Positions 28,224 to 37,786 of a DNA stretch of 64,000 nt are shown here, piece by piece. The position numbers and the translations under genes were made by a program. The number at the start of each line of letters is the position of its first letter. The first letter of the stretch is position 1. This DNA is from Paraburkholderia sp. BCC1885 (GTDB lineage: Bacteria > Pseudomonadota > Gammaproteobacteria > Burkholderiales > Burkholderiaceae): assembly GCF_900996235.1 (NCBI RefSeq), contig NZ_CAAJGM010000155.1:1-64000 (forward strand), in the 5' to 3' direction. Below the pieces are notes generated by a model, which did no database searches, had not been told where the DNA came from, and was given only the letters and a program-made list of their open reading frames with translations.

Positions 28224-28910
28224 TTAGCGAAGTGCGCTGAACGGGTCGGACGCACCGCCGCTCTGGGCTGCCTTGGCAGGCGCGGCCGGGGCAGCGGGCG
28301 CGGACGGCACGGCGGGCGCCGGCGCGTTAGCTGCGGCTGTGTTTGCGGCCGCGCTGCTGCTGGCGGCATCCGCCGCCGGCTTCCTGACGGCACGCCGCAC
28401 GTACTTTTTCTTGACGACCGGCTTGTCGGAATCGTCCGGCGGGAACAAGGTGGCTTCGCCGAGCGTGTCGCGCAGTTCCTTGGCGAGCGCCTGGGCGTCG
28501 GTCTTGGCATCGCCCGCGAGCGACGCATCCTGGCGCAGTTCGCCAAGCGACTGCGTGGCGACGCGCAGACCAGCGACGGCCAGCACGCTCTTCGCCTGAC
28601 GGTCGGTCTGATCGCGCTGCAGGGCTTCCTGCGCGTCGACGATGGCCTGGCCGTAATGCCCCTGGGTGAACTGGATCTGCGCCATGCGCGACCACGGTTC
28701 TTCGCGCGTCGGATCGGTCTTGGCTAACTGCTGGTAAAGGCCCATGGCCTTGTCCTGGTCGCCCGCCTTGGCGACGGTATCGGCGTCGGCCAGCGACTTG
28801 TTGAAAGCCTCCGGCGTGGTCGCGACGTTATTGCCTTGGGTTGCACATCCGGCAATCACGCCACATGCCAACACCACCCCTGATAGTTTTACAAAGAGAC
28901 GCTCTTTCAT
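28224..28910 (-). CDS. T6SS-associated TPR lipoprotein
   Basis: The 228-residue protein starts with a signal sequence and lipobox GVIAGC. Two to three TPR-like helical repeats follow (MGLYQQLAKTDPTREEPWSR, GHYGQAIVDAQEALQRD). A basic stretch and a long Ala-Pro tail close the protein. It is the first gene of the tssB-C-hcp-E-F-G-H-A operon. Periplasmic or lipid-anchored TPR proteins occur at this position in the Burkholderia and Acinetobacter type of locus, where one (TslA) has been linked to contact-dependent assembly. That equivalence is my inference from position and domain. Confidence 0.85.
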   Translation of the reverse strand: MKERLFVKLSGVVLACGVIAGCATQGNNVATTPEAFNKSLADADTVAKAGDQDKAMGLYQQLAKTDPTREEPWSRMAQIQFTQGHYGQAIVDAQEALQRDQTDRQAKSVLAVAGLRVATQSLGELRQDASLAGDAKTDAQALAKELRDTLGEATLFPPDDSDKPVVKKKYVRRAVRKPAADAASSSAAANTAAANAPAPAVPSAPAAPAAPAKAAQSGGASDPFSALR

Positions 28911-29250
28911 CGCTTTTTCACCGACGTGCGAGTTTTTTAATTCAAGGAAAAACCGGAGTTTTGCTTTGCTTCAAGTGCGCGGGTATAGTACAGGTCAATT
29001 TTTGATAATTCAACTTTCGTGTGACAAAGCATTGCATGAAAAAACCGTATTGGGAACATGCAAGGACCGAAATAAGAAATAGTTTCCGGGCATAAAGTCC
29101 CGCATTCTCGGGTGCGGAACTTTTTTCCGCCCATTGGAATGGGGTTGTACGGCTAATCAATGCGTACTGCATAGAAATGGCGTACCACCCGGATGGTTTT
29201 GCTTAATCGCGATTTGACGGGGGCGATCGGCAAAGAACCGATCGGTGTAA
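28911..29250. other. Divergent control region between the two T6SS operons
   Basis: There is no gene in this 340-base AT-rich spacer between the TPR lipoprotein gene (minus) and tssJ (plus). It contains two small hairpins: CCCG-CATTCT-CGGG at 29099-29112 and GCGGAA-loop-TTCCGC at 29114-29130. These could separate the two transcription units or bind a regulator. A sigma-70-like promoter points to the minus operon (separate entry). A plus-strand TTGTAC-N17-TGCATA at 29145-29173 is a weak candidate for tssJ. Confidence 0.55.
28985..29013 (-). promoter_or_regulatory. Predicted sigma-70 promoter of the TPR-lipoprotein/tssB operon
   Basis: Read on the minus strand, TTGAAT (29013-29008) and TACTAT (28990-28985) are separated by exactly 17 bases. 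Each hexamer matches the sigma-70 consensus at four of six positions. The element lies 75 bases upstream of the lipoprotein start codon, leaving a leader of about 65 bases. Confidence 0.4.
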
Positions 29251-29865
29251 ATGAATTCGCGCCTTATTCGTTATGCATCGCTGCTCGCTGCATGCGTGTC
29301 GCTGGCCGGCTGCGCCGCTGCCGTTCCCATGCTCGGGTCGGCCGCCTCCGCCGCCTTGCAGGCCACCGGGCTCGGCAAGCCGGACCTGCCGGATGCCCAG
29401 AAACCGCCGCGCAATATAGGTTTGACGCTGTATGCCGCGCAAAATCTGAACGCCGCCAACGACCAGCGGCCGCTCTCGCTGATCGTCCGCCTGTACGTGC
29501 TGAAAGATCCCACGTCGTTCCAGCAGGCGCCGTTCGACACATTCACCGATCCAGCCAAAGAGAAAACCACCTTGGGCGGCGATTTGCTCGGTGTACGGGA
29601 AGTAACGCTGATTCCCGGTCAGCATTACACGGTCACCGAGAAGGTATCGCAAGAAGCGCAGGCATTCGGTATCGTCGCGTTATTCCGCGACCCGGCAATG
29701 CAGCGCTGGAAATTCGCCTTCGATCCGAAGAAGTCCGAGAAATCCGGCATAATGATCGGCCTGCATAACTGTGCAATGACCGTGACCAACGGCACTGTGA
29801 TCCCAGCCGATCAGGCAATGCCGGTTCAATCGTTAAATATGCTGTCTTCGGTAAGCTGTGGCTAA
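29251..29865 (+). CDS. tssJ: T6SS outer-membrane lipoprotein TssJ
   Basis: This 204-residue lipoprotein has the lipobox SLAGC after a short signal sequence. A transthyretin-like beta-sandwich follows, with LTLYAAQNLNAAND and SLIVRLYVLKDPTSFQQAPF, the pattern typical of TssJ. It anchors the TssM periplasmic domain to the outer membrane. It is the first gene of the plus-strand tssJ-K-L unit, with 109 bases before tssK. Confidence 0.93.
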   Translation: MNSRLIRYASLLAACVSLAGCAAAVPMLGSAASAALQATGLGKPDLPDAQKPPRNIGLTLYAAQNLNAANDQRPLSLIVRLYVLKDPTSFQQAPFDTFTDPAKEKTTLGGDLLGVREVTLIPGQHYTVTEKVSQEAQAFGIVALFRDPAMQRWKFAFDPKKSEKSGIMIGLHNCAMTVTNGTVIPADQAMPVQSLNMLSSVSCG

Positions 29866-29881
29866 ATATGCATTTGAATGG

Positions 29882-29908
29882 CGATTTAACCGTATTTGAC
29901 GATTTAAC
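29882..29908. repeat. Direct repeats CGATTTAAC between tssJ and tssK
   Basis: CGATTTAAC occurs at 29882-29890 and 29900-29908, an 18-base period. A near copy, CGATTTGAC, lies before tssJ at 29210-29218. The spacer between tssJ and tssK is unusually long for an operon, so these may bind a regulator on two helical turns, or be chance. Confidence 0.4.
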
Positions 29909-29974
29909 AATTGCAGGGGCCGATCCGGTTATCGCCCGGCGTGCCACCCGCTTGATGCATATAACAGGTTCGAG

Positions 29975-31321
29975 ATGAGTTATTCGGCAAAGGTGCTCTG
30001 GGGAGAAGGCCTGTTTCTCAGGCCGCAGCATTTTCAGCGTCAGGACGCCTATCACGAGGCGCGTCTGTTCGAATCGATTCAGGCCATTCAGCCTTACAAC
30101 TGGGGCGTGCGCTCGGTGAAGTTCGACCGCGACGCGCTCGGCAGCAACGTGCTGCGCGTGAGCGAACTGTCGCTGGTGTTTCCGGACGGCGCGCTGTACT
30201 CCGCGCCGCAAGCCGACGATCTGCCGCCGCCCATCGCGCTCGACACGCTGCCCGACGGCATCAACGAATTCACGTTTTATCTGGCGCTGCATCCGGTGCG
30301 CGAGACCGGCGCGAACTACTCGCCGGACCGCAACTCGGGCTTCGTCTCGCGCTACGTCAGCGAGCAGTCGCCGGTTGCCGATCACTTCACGGACGCGGCC
30401 GAAGCCGACATCACGTTCCTCAAGACCCGCGTCAAACTGATCGCGCATAGCGAGCCGCGCGACCAGCTGCTTTCGGTGCCGCTCGCGCGCGTGCGCCGCA
30501 CCGCGACCTCGGGCTTCGAATTCGACGACAGCTTCGTGCCGCCGTCGCTTGCCATCGACGCGTCGCCGATTCTGCATCAACGTCTGCGGCAGCTGATCGA
30601 CGCGCTGCAGGCGAAGGTCAACGCGCTGTACGGTTTTCACCGCGAGCCGACCAAGAACATCATCGAATTCCGTTCGGGCGACATCGCCTCGTTCTGGCTG
30701 CTGCATACGGCGAACGCGGCCTTTGCGTCGCTCGCGCATCTGTATCAGCACGCCGCGCTGCACCCCGAGCGGCTGTTTCAGGAACTACTGCGTCTGGCCG
30801 GCCAGTTGATGACCTTCTCGAAGGGCTATGCATTAGCCGACCTGCCCGCCTATCGTCACGACGATCCGGGTCCGGGCTTCGCGCGTCTCGACACGATTCT
30901 GCGCGACCTGCTGGAAACGGTGATCTCCACGCGCTACTTCGCGATTGCACTGGACGAAGTGCGGCCGTCGTTCCACGTGGGCCGCATCGACTCGGGCAAG
31001 ATCGACGACAAGACCATGTTCTATATCGCGGTCTCGGCGGACATGCCCACCGTTGAACTCGTCGAAGCCGTGCCGGCGCGCTTCAAGGTCGGCGCCCCGG
31101 ACGACGTCGACAAGCTGGTGCTCTCGGCCATGCCGGGCGTGCGGCTCGTCTACACGCCACAGGTGCCGCCCGCCATTCCGGTGCGCCCCGGCGCCTGCTA
31201 CTTCTCCTTCGAATCGCGCGGCGCGCTGTACGACCGCATGCTGCAAGCCCAGTCGGCCATGATCTACGCGCCGTCCGGAATCAACGATCTCAAACTCGAA
31301 CTGATCGCCGTCACATCATGA
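29975..31321 (+). CDS. tssK: T6SS baseplate-membrane linker TssK
   Basis: This 448-residue protein opens KVLWGEGLFLRPQHFQRQD, the hallmark of TssK/ImpJ. It also has RLRQLIDALQAKVNALYGFH and a C-terminal domain that in other systems binds TssL and TssM. It connects the baseplate to the membrane complex. The stop codon overlaps the tssL start by ATGA. Confidence 0.97.
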   Translation: MSYSAKVLWGEGLFLRPQHFQRQDAYHEARLFESIQAIQPYNWGVRSVKFDRDALGSNVLRVSELSLVFPDGALYSAPQADDLPPPIALDTLPDGINEFTFYLALHPVRETGANYSPDRNSGFVSRYVSEQSPVADHFTDAAEADITFLKTRVKLIAHSEPRDQLLSVPLARVRRTATSGFEFDDSFVPPSLAIDASPILHQRLRQLIDALQAKVNALYGFHREPTKNIIEFRSGDIASFWLLHTANAAFASLAHLYQHAALHPERLFQELLRLAGQLMTFSKGYALADLPAYRHDDPGPGFARLDTILRDLLETVISTRYFAIALDEVRPSFHVGRIDSGKIDDKTMFYIAVSADMPTVELVEAVPARFKVGAPDDVDKLVLSAMPGVRLVYTPQVPPAIPVRPGACYFSFESRGALYDRMLQAQSAMIYAPSGINDLKLELIAVTS

Positions 31322-32097
31322 GCTACGCGCCCTCTCTGTTTGGCGGCAGCACGCCGTCCGTCACGCCCGCCCCCACGGTCGAGCCGACCTATCAGGTTCG
31401 CTCGCTGCTCGATCTGCTGTACGACGGCTTTTTCATGCTGTTTTTGCTGAAGAACGGCCGGGAACCTGGGGATGCTAACGAATTCAGCCAGCGCATCCAG
31501 CAGTTTCTCGGCGATTTCGAGCGCGGCGCAAAAAAGCTGAACGCTTCCGCCGACGACGTGTATGCGGCGAAGTTTGCGTTCTGCGCGGCGGTGGACGAGT
31601 CGGTCCTGTCGTCGACCTTCAAGATCCGCACGGAATGGGAACGGCGGCCGCTGCAACTGATCTTGTTCGGCGAGCAACTGGCGGGCGAAAAGTTTTTCCA
31701 CTACCTGGAAGAATGCCGCGCGCAGGGCGCGGCGCGCCTGCAGTCGCTGGAGGTGTTTCATATGTGCCTGCTGCTCGGCTTCCAGGGCAAGTATCTGCTG
31801 GAAGGGCCGGAGAAGCTGGCTTACCTGACCGCACGCATCGGTGATGAAATCGCGCATCTGAAGGGCAAGCGCGCGCCGTTCGCGCCGCATTGGCCGCTGC
31901 CGGATCAGGTCGCGCACCGTCTGAAGCGCGAGGTGCCGTTGTGGAGCATCGGCGCGGTGTTCGCGCTGGTAGCGCTGCTGGCGTTTCTCGGTTTGAACAG
32001 CTATCTGCGCGACAGCACGCTGCACACGCTCGCGCCGTACTCGCAGATCATCAAGCTCGGCCCGCAATCGGCCAATCTGACGATCTCGCTGCCGTAG
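31318..32097 (+). CDS. tssL: T6SS inner-membrane protein TssL (DotU), without anchor domain
   Basis: This 259-residue protein has a cytoplasmic DotU domain, seen in LLDLLYDGFFMLFLLKNG, KFAFCAAVDESVLSS and FGEQLAGEKFFHYLEECR. One membrane helix near residues 210-228 (SIGAVFALVALLAFLGLN) and only about 30 periplasmic residues follow. It lacks the OmpA-type domain that extended TssL proteins carry, so the separate OmpA protein at 15.5-16.5 kb probably supplies the peptidoglycan contact. It ends the tssJ-K-L unit before a strong terminator. Confidence 0.96.
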   Translation: MSYAPSLFGGSTPSVTPAPTVEPTYQVRSLLDLLYDGFFMLFLLKNGREPGDANEFSQRIQQFLGDFERGAKKLNASADDVYAAKFAFCAAVDESVLSSTFKIRTEWERRPLQLILFGEQLAGEKFFHYLEECRAQGAARLQSLEVFHMCLLLGFQGKYLLEGPEKLAYLTARIGDEIAHLKGKRAPFAPHWPLPDQVAHRLKREVPLWSIGAVFALVALLAFLGLNSYLRDSTLHTLAPYSQIIKLGPQSANLTISLP

Positions 32098-32139
32098 GCT
32101 CTCTCGCAGCCTGCCCGGTCTAGTCAGGCTCAAAACGAC

Positions 32140-32171
32140 AAAGGCGGCCCGATCCAGCGGCCGCCTTTTTT
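32140..32171 (+). terminator. Rho-independent terminator after tssL
   Basis: The stem AAAGGCGGCC pairs with GGCCGCCTTT across a 9-base loop, and the T run continues to 32171. It lies 43 bases after the tssL stop. The A run on the left arm means it may also work on the minus strand for transcripts leaving zwf, which is convergent. Confidence 0.9.
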
Positions 32172-32239
32172 ATCTCAAACGTTGAAACGCCAAAGCCCCG
32201 AGGCGATGGAGCGCCAGACCTCGGCGCCCTCCCGCCCGC

Positions 32240-33721
<1,482 letters not shown>

Positions 33722-33855
33722 GGCGCGATGTCACCGTCGTGAAAGGCGTCGCTAAAGGCAACGTGAAAGGGCAAAAATGCCGTTGCCGGCATTCTCTGGC
33801 AAACGCCTATGGTGCAACGTTTTCGGATTGTTTGCACGTCGCGTGCGGTCGACGG

Positions 33856-33870
33856 TGTAGAAAAACTACA
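33856..33870 (-). promoter_or_regulatory. HexR-like operator upstream of zwf
   Basis: On the minus strand the sequence is TGTAGTTTTTCTACA, an inverted repeat TGTAG-N5-CTACA. It matches the known HexR consensus TGTARTWWWAYTACA at 14 of 15 positions. HexR is an RpiR-family repressor of zwf and other Entner-Doudoroff genes that responds to 2-keto-3-deoxy-6-phosphogluconate. Here it lies between zwf and the reductase gene, 135 bases before the zwf start. Binding is inferred from the match and the known target. Confidence 0.55.
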
Positions 33871-33873
33871 GGT

Positions 33874-34821
33874 TTATGCGCCTTGCAAGGCCGCGCGGGC
33901 CACCCGGCAGGCGGCCAGATCCCACGCCGCGCAGCCGACGCTCTTGAATAGCACGGGCGTGCCGGCCGCAGGCCGTGGCGCGCTGCCGTCCAGCACGGCG
34001 GCGATGCCGGTCACGCTCGTCCAATCGACGCCCGCCTGGATGAAGTCGCCGGCTTCGTGCTTCGCGCCGGCCGGATCGTCGACATAGAGCGCGCTGCCGT
34101 GCACGGTGTGCGCGCCGAGTTCGAGCATGGCGGGCGTGAACGCGCCCACGCCGATCACGAGGCGCTCCGCGCGCGGCGCTTCATCGTAGACCGCCTGCTT
34201 GCTGGTGGTGAGGGCGATGACCACGTCCACGGCATCCGGCACCTCGGCTTGCGCGAGCGGCCGGAGTCTGGATGCCTTGTGAAGATGCGCGGCGCAAAAC
34301 GCTTCGGCCTTCGCCGGCGCGCTGCCCTTCACCCAGATAATGGCTTCGGGAAACAGTTCGCTGATCGCCTCGGCATGGTTCGCCGCCTGCGTGCCGGTGC
34401 CGATCAGCAGGAATTCACGCGGCGCCGCCTTGCCGGATGCGCCGCCCTTGAAGGTCTCCACGCCGAGCATCGACATCGCCGCCGTGCGCCTTCCGGTGAC
34501 AGTCGGGCCGTCGAGGATGAACAGCGTCGCGCCGGTGTCGGCGTCGAAGCCCATCACCTGGCCGTGGATCGTCGGCAAGCCGCGCGCGCCGTTGGCCGGG
34601 CAGACGTTGACCAGCTTGTGGATACCGAGGTCGGGCGCGGTGGCCGGCATCGACAGCATGATGCCGCCCGCGTTGAGCGGCACGACCAGCCGCTCGGGGC
34701 TCACGATGCGCTGCCGGGCGTAATCGACGGACGCCGTTTTCAGCGCCTCCACCAGCGCCGCGTAGGGCGTGAGATGCGCGGTCGCGGCGGCGTCGAAGAT
34801 CTGCGTGGCCAGGTGGGTCAT
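33874..34821 (-). CDS. Delta1-pyrroline-2-carboxylate reductase (ornithine cyclodeaminase/mu-crystallin family)
   Basis: This 315-residue protein belongs to the ornithine cyclodeaminase / mu-crystallin family. Its Rossmann motif GTGTQAANHAEAI follows a PTVTGRRTAAMS block. Members next to trans-3-hydroxyproline dehydratase (LhpI-type) reduce delta1-pyrroline-2-carboxylate to L-proline using NAD(P)H. The gene follows the dehydratase by 30 bases on the same strand, so the two probably act in sequence. True ornithine cyclodeaminase is less likely given this neighbour. The function is inferred from family plus context. Confidence 0.8.
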   Translation of the reverse strand: MTHLATQIFDAAATAHLTPYAALVEALKTASVDYARQRIVSPERLVVPLNAGGIMLSMPATAPDLGIHKLVNVCPANGARGLPTIHGQVMGFDADTGATLFILDGPTVTGRRTAAMSMLGVETFKGGASGKAAPREFLLIGTGTQAANHAEAISELFPEAIIWVKGSAPAKAEAFCAAHLHKASRLRPLAQAEVPDAVDVVIALTTSKQAVYDEAPRAERLVIGVGAFTPAMLELGAHTVHGSALYVDDPAGAKHEAGDFIQAGVDWTSVTGIAAVLDGSAPRPAAGTPVLFKSVGCAAWDLAACRVARAALQGA

Positions 34822-34851
34822 AAACGAAAGTCTCCTGCGACGTGTGCCGCG

Positions 34852-35859
34852 TTAGCGCACCAGAAAGCCATACGTTAGCGGATCGCGTTCGTCGACGATC
34901 CAGTTCGCGAAGCCGCAAATATGGGCGTCGCCCTCGATTTCCGGGATCACCGCGTCGAAGCGGTCGAGCCTGGTTTCGGACAGCACCCGGCCACGGAAAA
35001 TCGTGCCGATCACCGATTCGTTGACGAGCGTCTCGTCGCGCCCCAACTGGCCGCGCAGATAGAGCTGCGCGACCCGGCCCGCGGTGCCCGAGCCGGTGGG
35101 CGAACGGTCCACTTCACGGTCGGCAAAGACGCAGCAATTGGCCTGCGTGGAGCCCGGATGACGCGGCGCGTTGTCGATAATCGTGCCGTAAACATGATTG
35201 ATTTCGGGGATGTGCGGATGGACCACCTTGACCGCTTCGTTGGCCGCGCGCTTCACTTCGGCGCCGAACTGGATCAGGCGATCCACCTCCGCTTCGCGCA
35301 CGTTCAAGCCGAACGGCTTACCCGATGTATAGAAATAGAACGCGCCGCCGAAAGCGATGTCGCCGGTCACCTCGCCGAAGCTCGGCGTGCTCACCGTGAC
35401 GTCGCGCTGCCAGATAAACGACGGCACGTTGACGAAGCGCACGCGGCCCGCGTGATCGCCATTCCATTCGACAAAGGCTTCGATAAAGCCGCATGGCGCG
35501 TCGATACCGACCCGCGTTTCCGGCTCGGTACGCTCGATCCACCCGAGCGCCACGGCGGCGGTGGCAAGGGCAATCACACCGTGGCCGCAATGGTCGCTAT
35601 AGCCCTCGTTGTGCACGAAGATGATGCCGAAGTCGGCGCCTTCGCTGACCGGTTCGGTCAGGTAGCCGCCGTACATGTCGGCATGGCCGCGCGGCTCCAG
35701 CATCAACGCGCGGCGCAGGTGATCCTGATGTTCCTTGAGCCACGCGCGGCGCTCGACAATGGTCTTGCCGGGAAACTTCGGCAAGCCGCTCGTGACGATG
35801 CGAAACGGCTCGCCGCCCGTGTGCACTTCGACCGTGCTGATGACGCGGGTCAATTTCAT
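34852..35859 (-). CDS. Trans-3-hydroxy-L-proline dehydratase (proline racemase superfamily)
   Basis: This 335-residue protein has the proline racemase fold. The first catalytic residue is Cys91 in SDHCGHGVIAL. At the second catalytic position, DRSPTGSGTAG (residue 255), a threonine replaces the cysteine of racemases and 4-hydroxyproline epimerases. The Cys/Thr pair marks the trans-3-hydroxy-L-proline dehydratases, which make delta1-pyrroline-2-carboxylate. Automatic annotation would likely say proline racemase. The start ATG at 35859 (MKLTRVIST) is chosen over a longer frame because it opens the conserved domain directly. It is in an operon with the reductase. Confidence 0.85.
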   Translation of the reverse strand: MKLTRVISTVEVHTGGEPFRIVTSGLPKFPGKTIVERRAWLKEHQDHLRRALMLEPRGHADMYGGYLTEPVSEGADFGIIFVHNEGYSDHCGHGVIALATAAVALGWIERTEPETRVGIDAPCGFIEAFVEWNGDHAGRVRFVNVPSFIWQRDVTVSTPSFGEVTGDIAFGGAFYFYTSGKPFGLNVREAEVDRLIQFGAEVKRAANEAVKVVHPHIPEINHVYGTIIDNAPRHPGSTQANCCVFADREVDRSPTGSGTAGRVAQLYLRGQLGRDETLVNESVIGTIFRGRVLSETRLDRFDAVIPEIEGDAHICGFANWIVDERDPLTYGFLVR

Positions 35860-36003
35860 AGCGCGTGACGCCCCTCTTGCATACGCGGGGCGACCGCCGA
35901 AAAATCCTTCCTGCACCGCATGCCGTCGTCTCCATCTGGTCACCGAAGTGACGCAGTGTATCAAGCCTCTGTGTAACTCCGGCGCGCGGCACGTTCCTCC
36001 GCT

Positions 36004-36258
36004 CTAGTTCGAATTCGAACCTCCGTCCGAAGAATCGCCGCTCTTCTTGAACATCTTCTGGCAGGCGGGGCTCAGTTCGCTCACATGCTGCTTCATGCAA
36101 GCCGTGATCTTTTCCTTGTTGGGAATTTCCGCGCTGCAAAAATGCATTGCGTCGCTGCGGCAGGCTTTCTCCTGCTCATCCTGGGTCGCGGCGTGCGCCT
36201 CGCCGATCGTGAGCAGCGTCAGCAGGCTGGCGGCGATCAGGGCTGGGTATCGGTTCAT
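36004..36258 (-). CDS. Small exported cysteine-rich-repeat protein
   Basis: This 84-residue protein has a signal peptide ending AHA and one cysteine-rich repeat. The cysteines are spaced ACRSDAMHFCSAE, ITACMKQH and LSPACQKMF, as in the Cys-rich GLG1/FGFR-type family found as small periplasmic proteins in Burkholderia. The tail is Ser-Gly-Asp rich. The four cysteines probably form two disulphides in the periplasm. Its role is unknown. It stands alone between the hydroxyproline operon and a divergent small gene. Confidence 0.75.
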   Translation of the reverse strand: MNRYPALIAASLLTLLTIGEAHAATQDEQEKACRSDAMHFCSAEIPNKEKITACMKQHVSELSPACQKMFKKSGDSSDGGSNSN

Positions 36259-36422
36259 ATGGGCTCCGGTTAGCAGGTGGATCAATGGCCCGATACAAGG
36301 GCATGGGAGCCATGCCGCCCAGGACGAAACAAATTTTTGCTGCACTGCACACCGCGATTTTTGACACCCCTACAATGGGTCAACTTAGGTATTTACCCTT
36401 ATCTACCTTGATGGGTGCCGCG

Positions 36423-36632
36423 ATGTCCAGCCAAACCGTTTCGTCCCGCATCGTCTCCGCCACTGCCGGCGCGCGGGGGTCATCGTTGAAGGCAACGATT
36501 AGCCGCCTCGCGCGCCTCATGTGGCGTTCCAACGAGCGTCATAGCCTGTATCAGGTGATGCTGGCGGCCGGTCATCAAGACGCATCGACGGACGCTCCCG
36601 TCCACGACTCCCTTCAAACCGGCCAGCACTGA
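36423..36632 (+). CDS. Small basic hypothetical protein
   Basis: This is a short open frame of 69 residues from the ATG at 36423 (MSSQTVSSRIVSATAGARG). It has a basic helical middle (LARLMWRSNERHSLYQVMLA) and an acidic end. The sequence looks more protein-like than a random frame, but no family is recognised. The frame extends upstream to 36285, and ATG at 36411 is an alternative. It is weakly supported. Confidence 0.4.
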   Translation: MSSQTVSSRIVSATAGARGSSLKATISRLARLMWRSNERHSLYQVMLAAGHQDASTDAPVHDSLQTGQH

Positions 36633-36742
36633 TCAGCAGCGAAGCGCTCGCTGCCCAGCCATTTCTTCAGCAGAAATCGGACCTGAGAGACAGACCGGCG
36701 CGCACCCGATGCAAGCCCGTAGCGCCGCGCTGACGACCGCTT

Positions 36743-37378
36743 TCAGGAAGCGGGACGCGTGAGCGTCAAACCGCGCCCGGCGTAAAAGCGCGCGACCGTA
36801 GCGAACGGCAAATAGGCGTCGCTCTGATACGGCGCGACGCCGGACGGATTGTGAAACCAGACACCGTGTGCATCGCGCCCATGCAGCAGGATCAGATGAC
36901 CGCCGCGCGCCGTATTCGGCGCATCCGGGCGACGGATTTCCGGGCTCACCGAAACGATCGCCAGCGTCCTGCTATCGATGCGCGCCGCGATCTCTTCGAG
37001 CGGCGTCTCGGGCAACACCTCCACCTGCAGGCCGAAAGCCGCTTCGGCCCAGCTGGCGAACGGCCGGTAAATCAGGCCGTCGACGCCGCCGTCTTCACGC
37101 ATGCGGTACACCTCGTGGCGTAACGCTTCGTCGAGCAAGGCGGCGCGCGGCGCATGCTCGATGCCCCAGTAATCCAGCGCCGACTCGAGACACGTCAGGC
37201 CGCACAGACGCTGCGCCCAGAAGCGGTAATGATCGCGTCCGGTGAAGCCGCTGCGTTGCCACGCCGGATCGTCGCAGGGATCGGCGTCCCGTTCGACGAT
37301 CGGCTGCACCCACTCGGGGCTGCCCCATTGCGAGTAATACGGCACCCCGTTATGGCGAATCAAGGTTTTGTCTGTCAT
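36743..37378 (-). CDS. C39-like papain-fold peptidase domain protein
   Basis: This 211-residue cytosolic-looking protein has the features of a C39-like cysteine peptidase. LCGLTCLESALDYW supplies the candidate catalytic Cys. GGHLILLHGRDAHGVWFHNP supplies the His and an Asn. No signal peptide or transporter domain is attached. The start ATG at 37378 (MTDKTLIRHNG) is preferred to a longer frame at 37438. It is not beside any peptide precursor that I can see. The substrate and role are unknown. Confidence 0.7.
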   Translation of the reverse strand: MTDKTLIRHNGVPYYSQWGSPEWVQPIVERDADPCDDPAWQRSGFTGRDHYRFWAQRLCGLTCLESALDYWGIEHAPRAALLDEALRHEVYRMREDGGVDGLIYRPFASWAEAAFGLQVEVLPETPLEEIAARIDSRTLAIVSVSPEIRRPDAPNTARGGHLILLHGRDAHGVWFHNPSGVAPYQSDAYLPFATVARFYAGRGLTLTRPAS

Positions 37379-37786
37379 GAATGAGAGAGATAGTTGGAAC
37401 GGCGTTGCAGGCACAACTCTGCCAGATTGACCGGACACTTGTCGCGTCGAATTGCGCCGTGGCTCTCATAGAAGAAAAGACCGGCCGCCTCAAAAGACCA
37501 CAAAGGAACACATTTCATTACAGGTCGGAGGCGCTTTCCCCGCTAAAATACGCAACACGCATCGGGCATGACCCATGCGTGGAATTGGCTGGAACAGCCC
37601 GATCGGGCGAACTTCGGCATCCTCGCGGCGGCGCCATAAAAGCAGCAGCGTGAGCTTTTTTTGCTGTACATTTGCTCTCCCGCGCGCGGCCGGTCGGCTC
37701 GCAAAGGAGGCGGTGCGCCACATCGCTATCAAGCCTTTTCGCGTCCCTCACCCGATACCATTTAAAACGACGGACCTTCACGTAGC
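37379..37786. other. Divergent spacer, no gene recognised
   Basis: These 408 bases lie between the C39-like gene (minus) and the BetR response regulator (plus). There are open frames on both strands, but none has protein-like composition. Possible -10 elements are AT-rich patches near 37550 (CTAAAATA) and 37762 (TTTAAAA). No clear operator was seen. Confidence 0.4.

Noticed and set aside
29189..29206. Possible sigma-54 promoter before tssJ
   Set aside because: GG and GC are only 8 bases apart, whereas the -24/-12 element needs 10.
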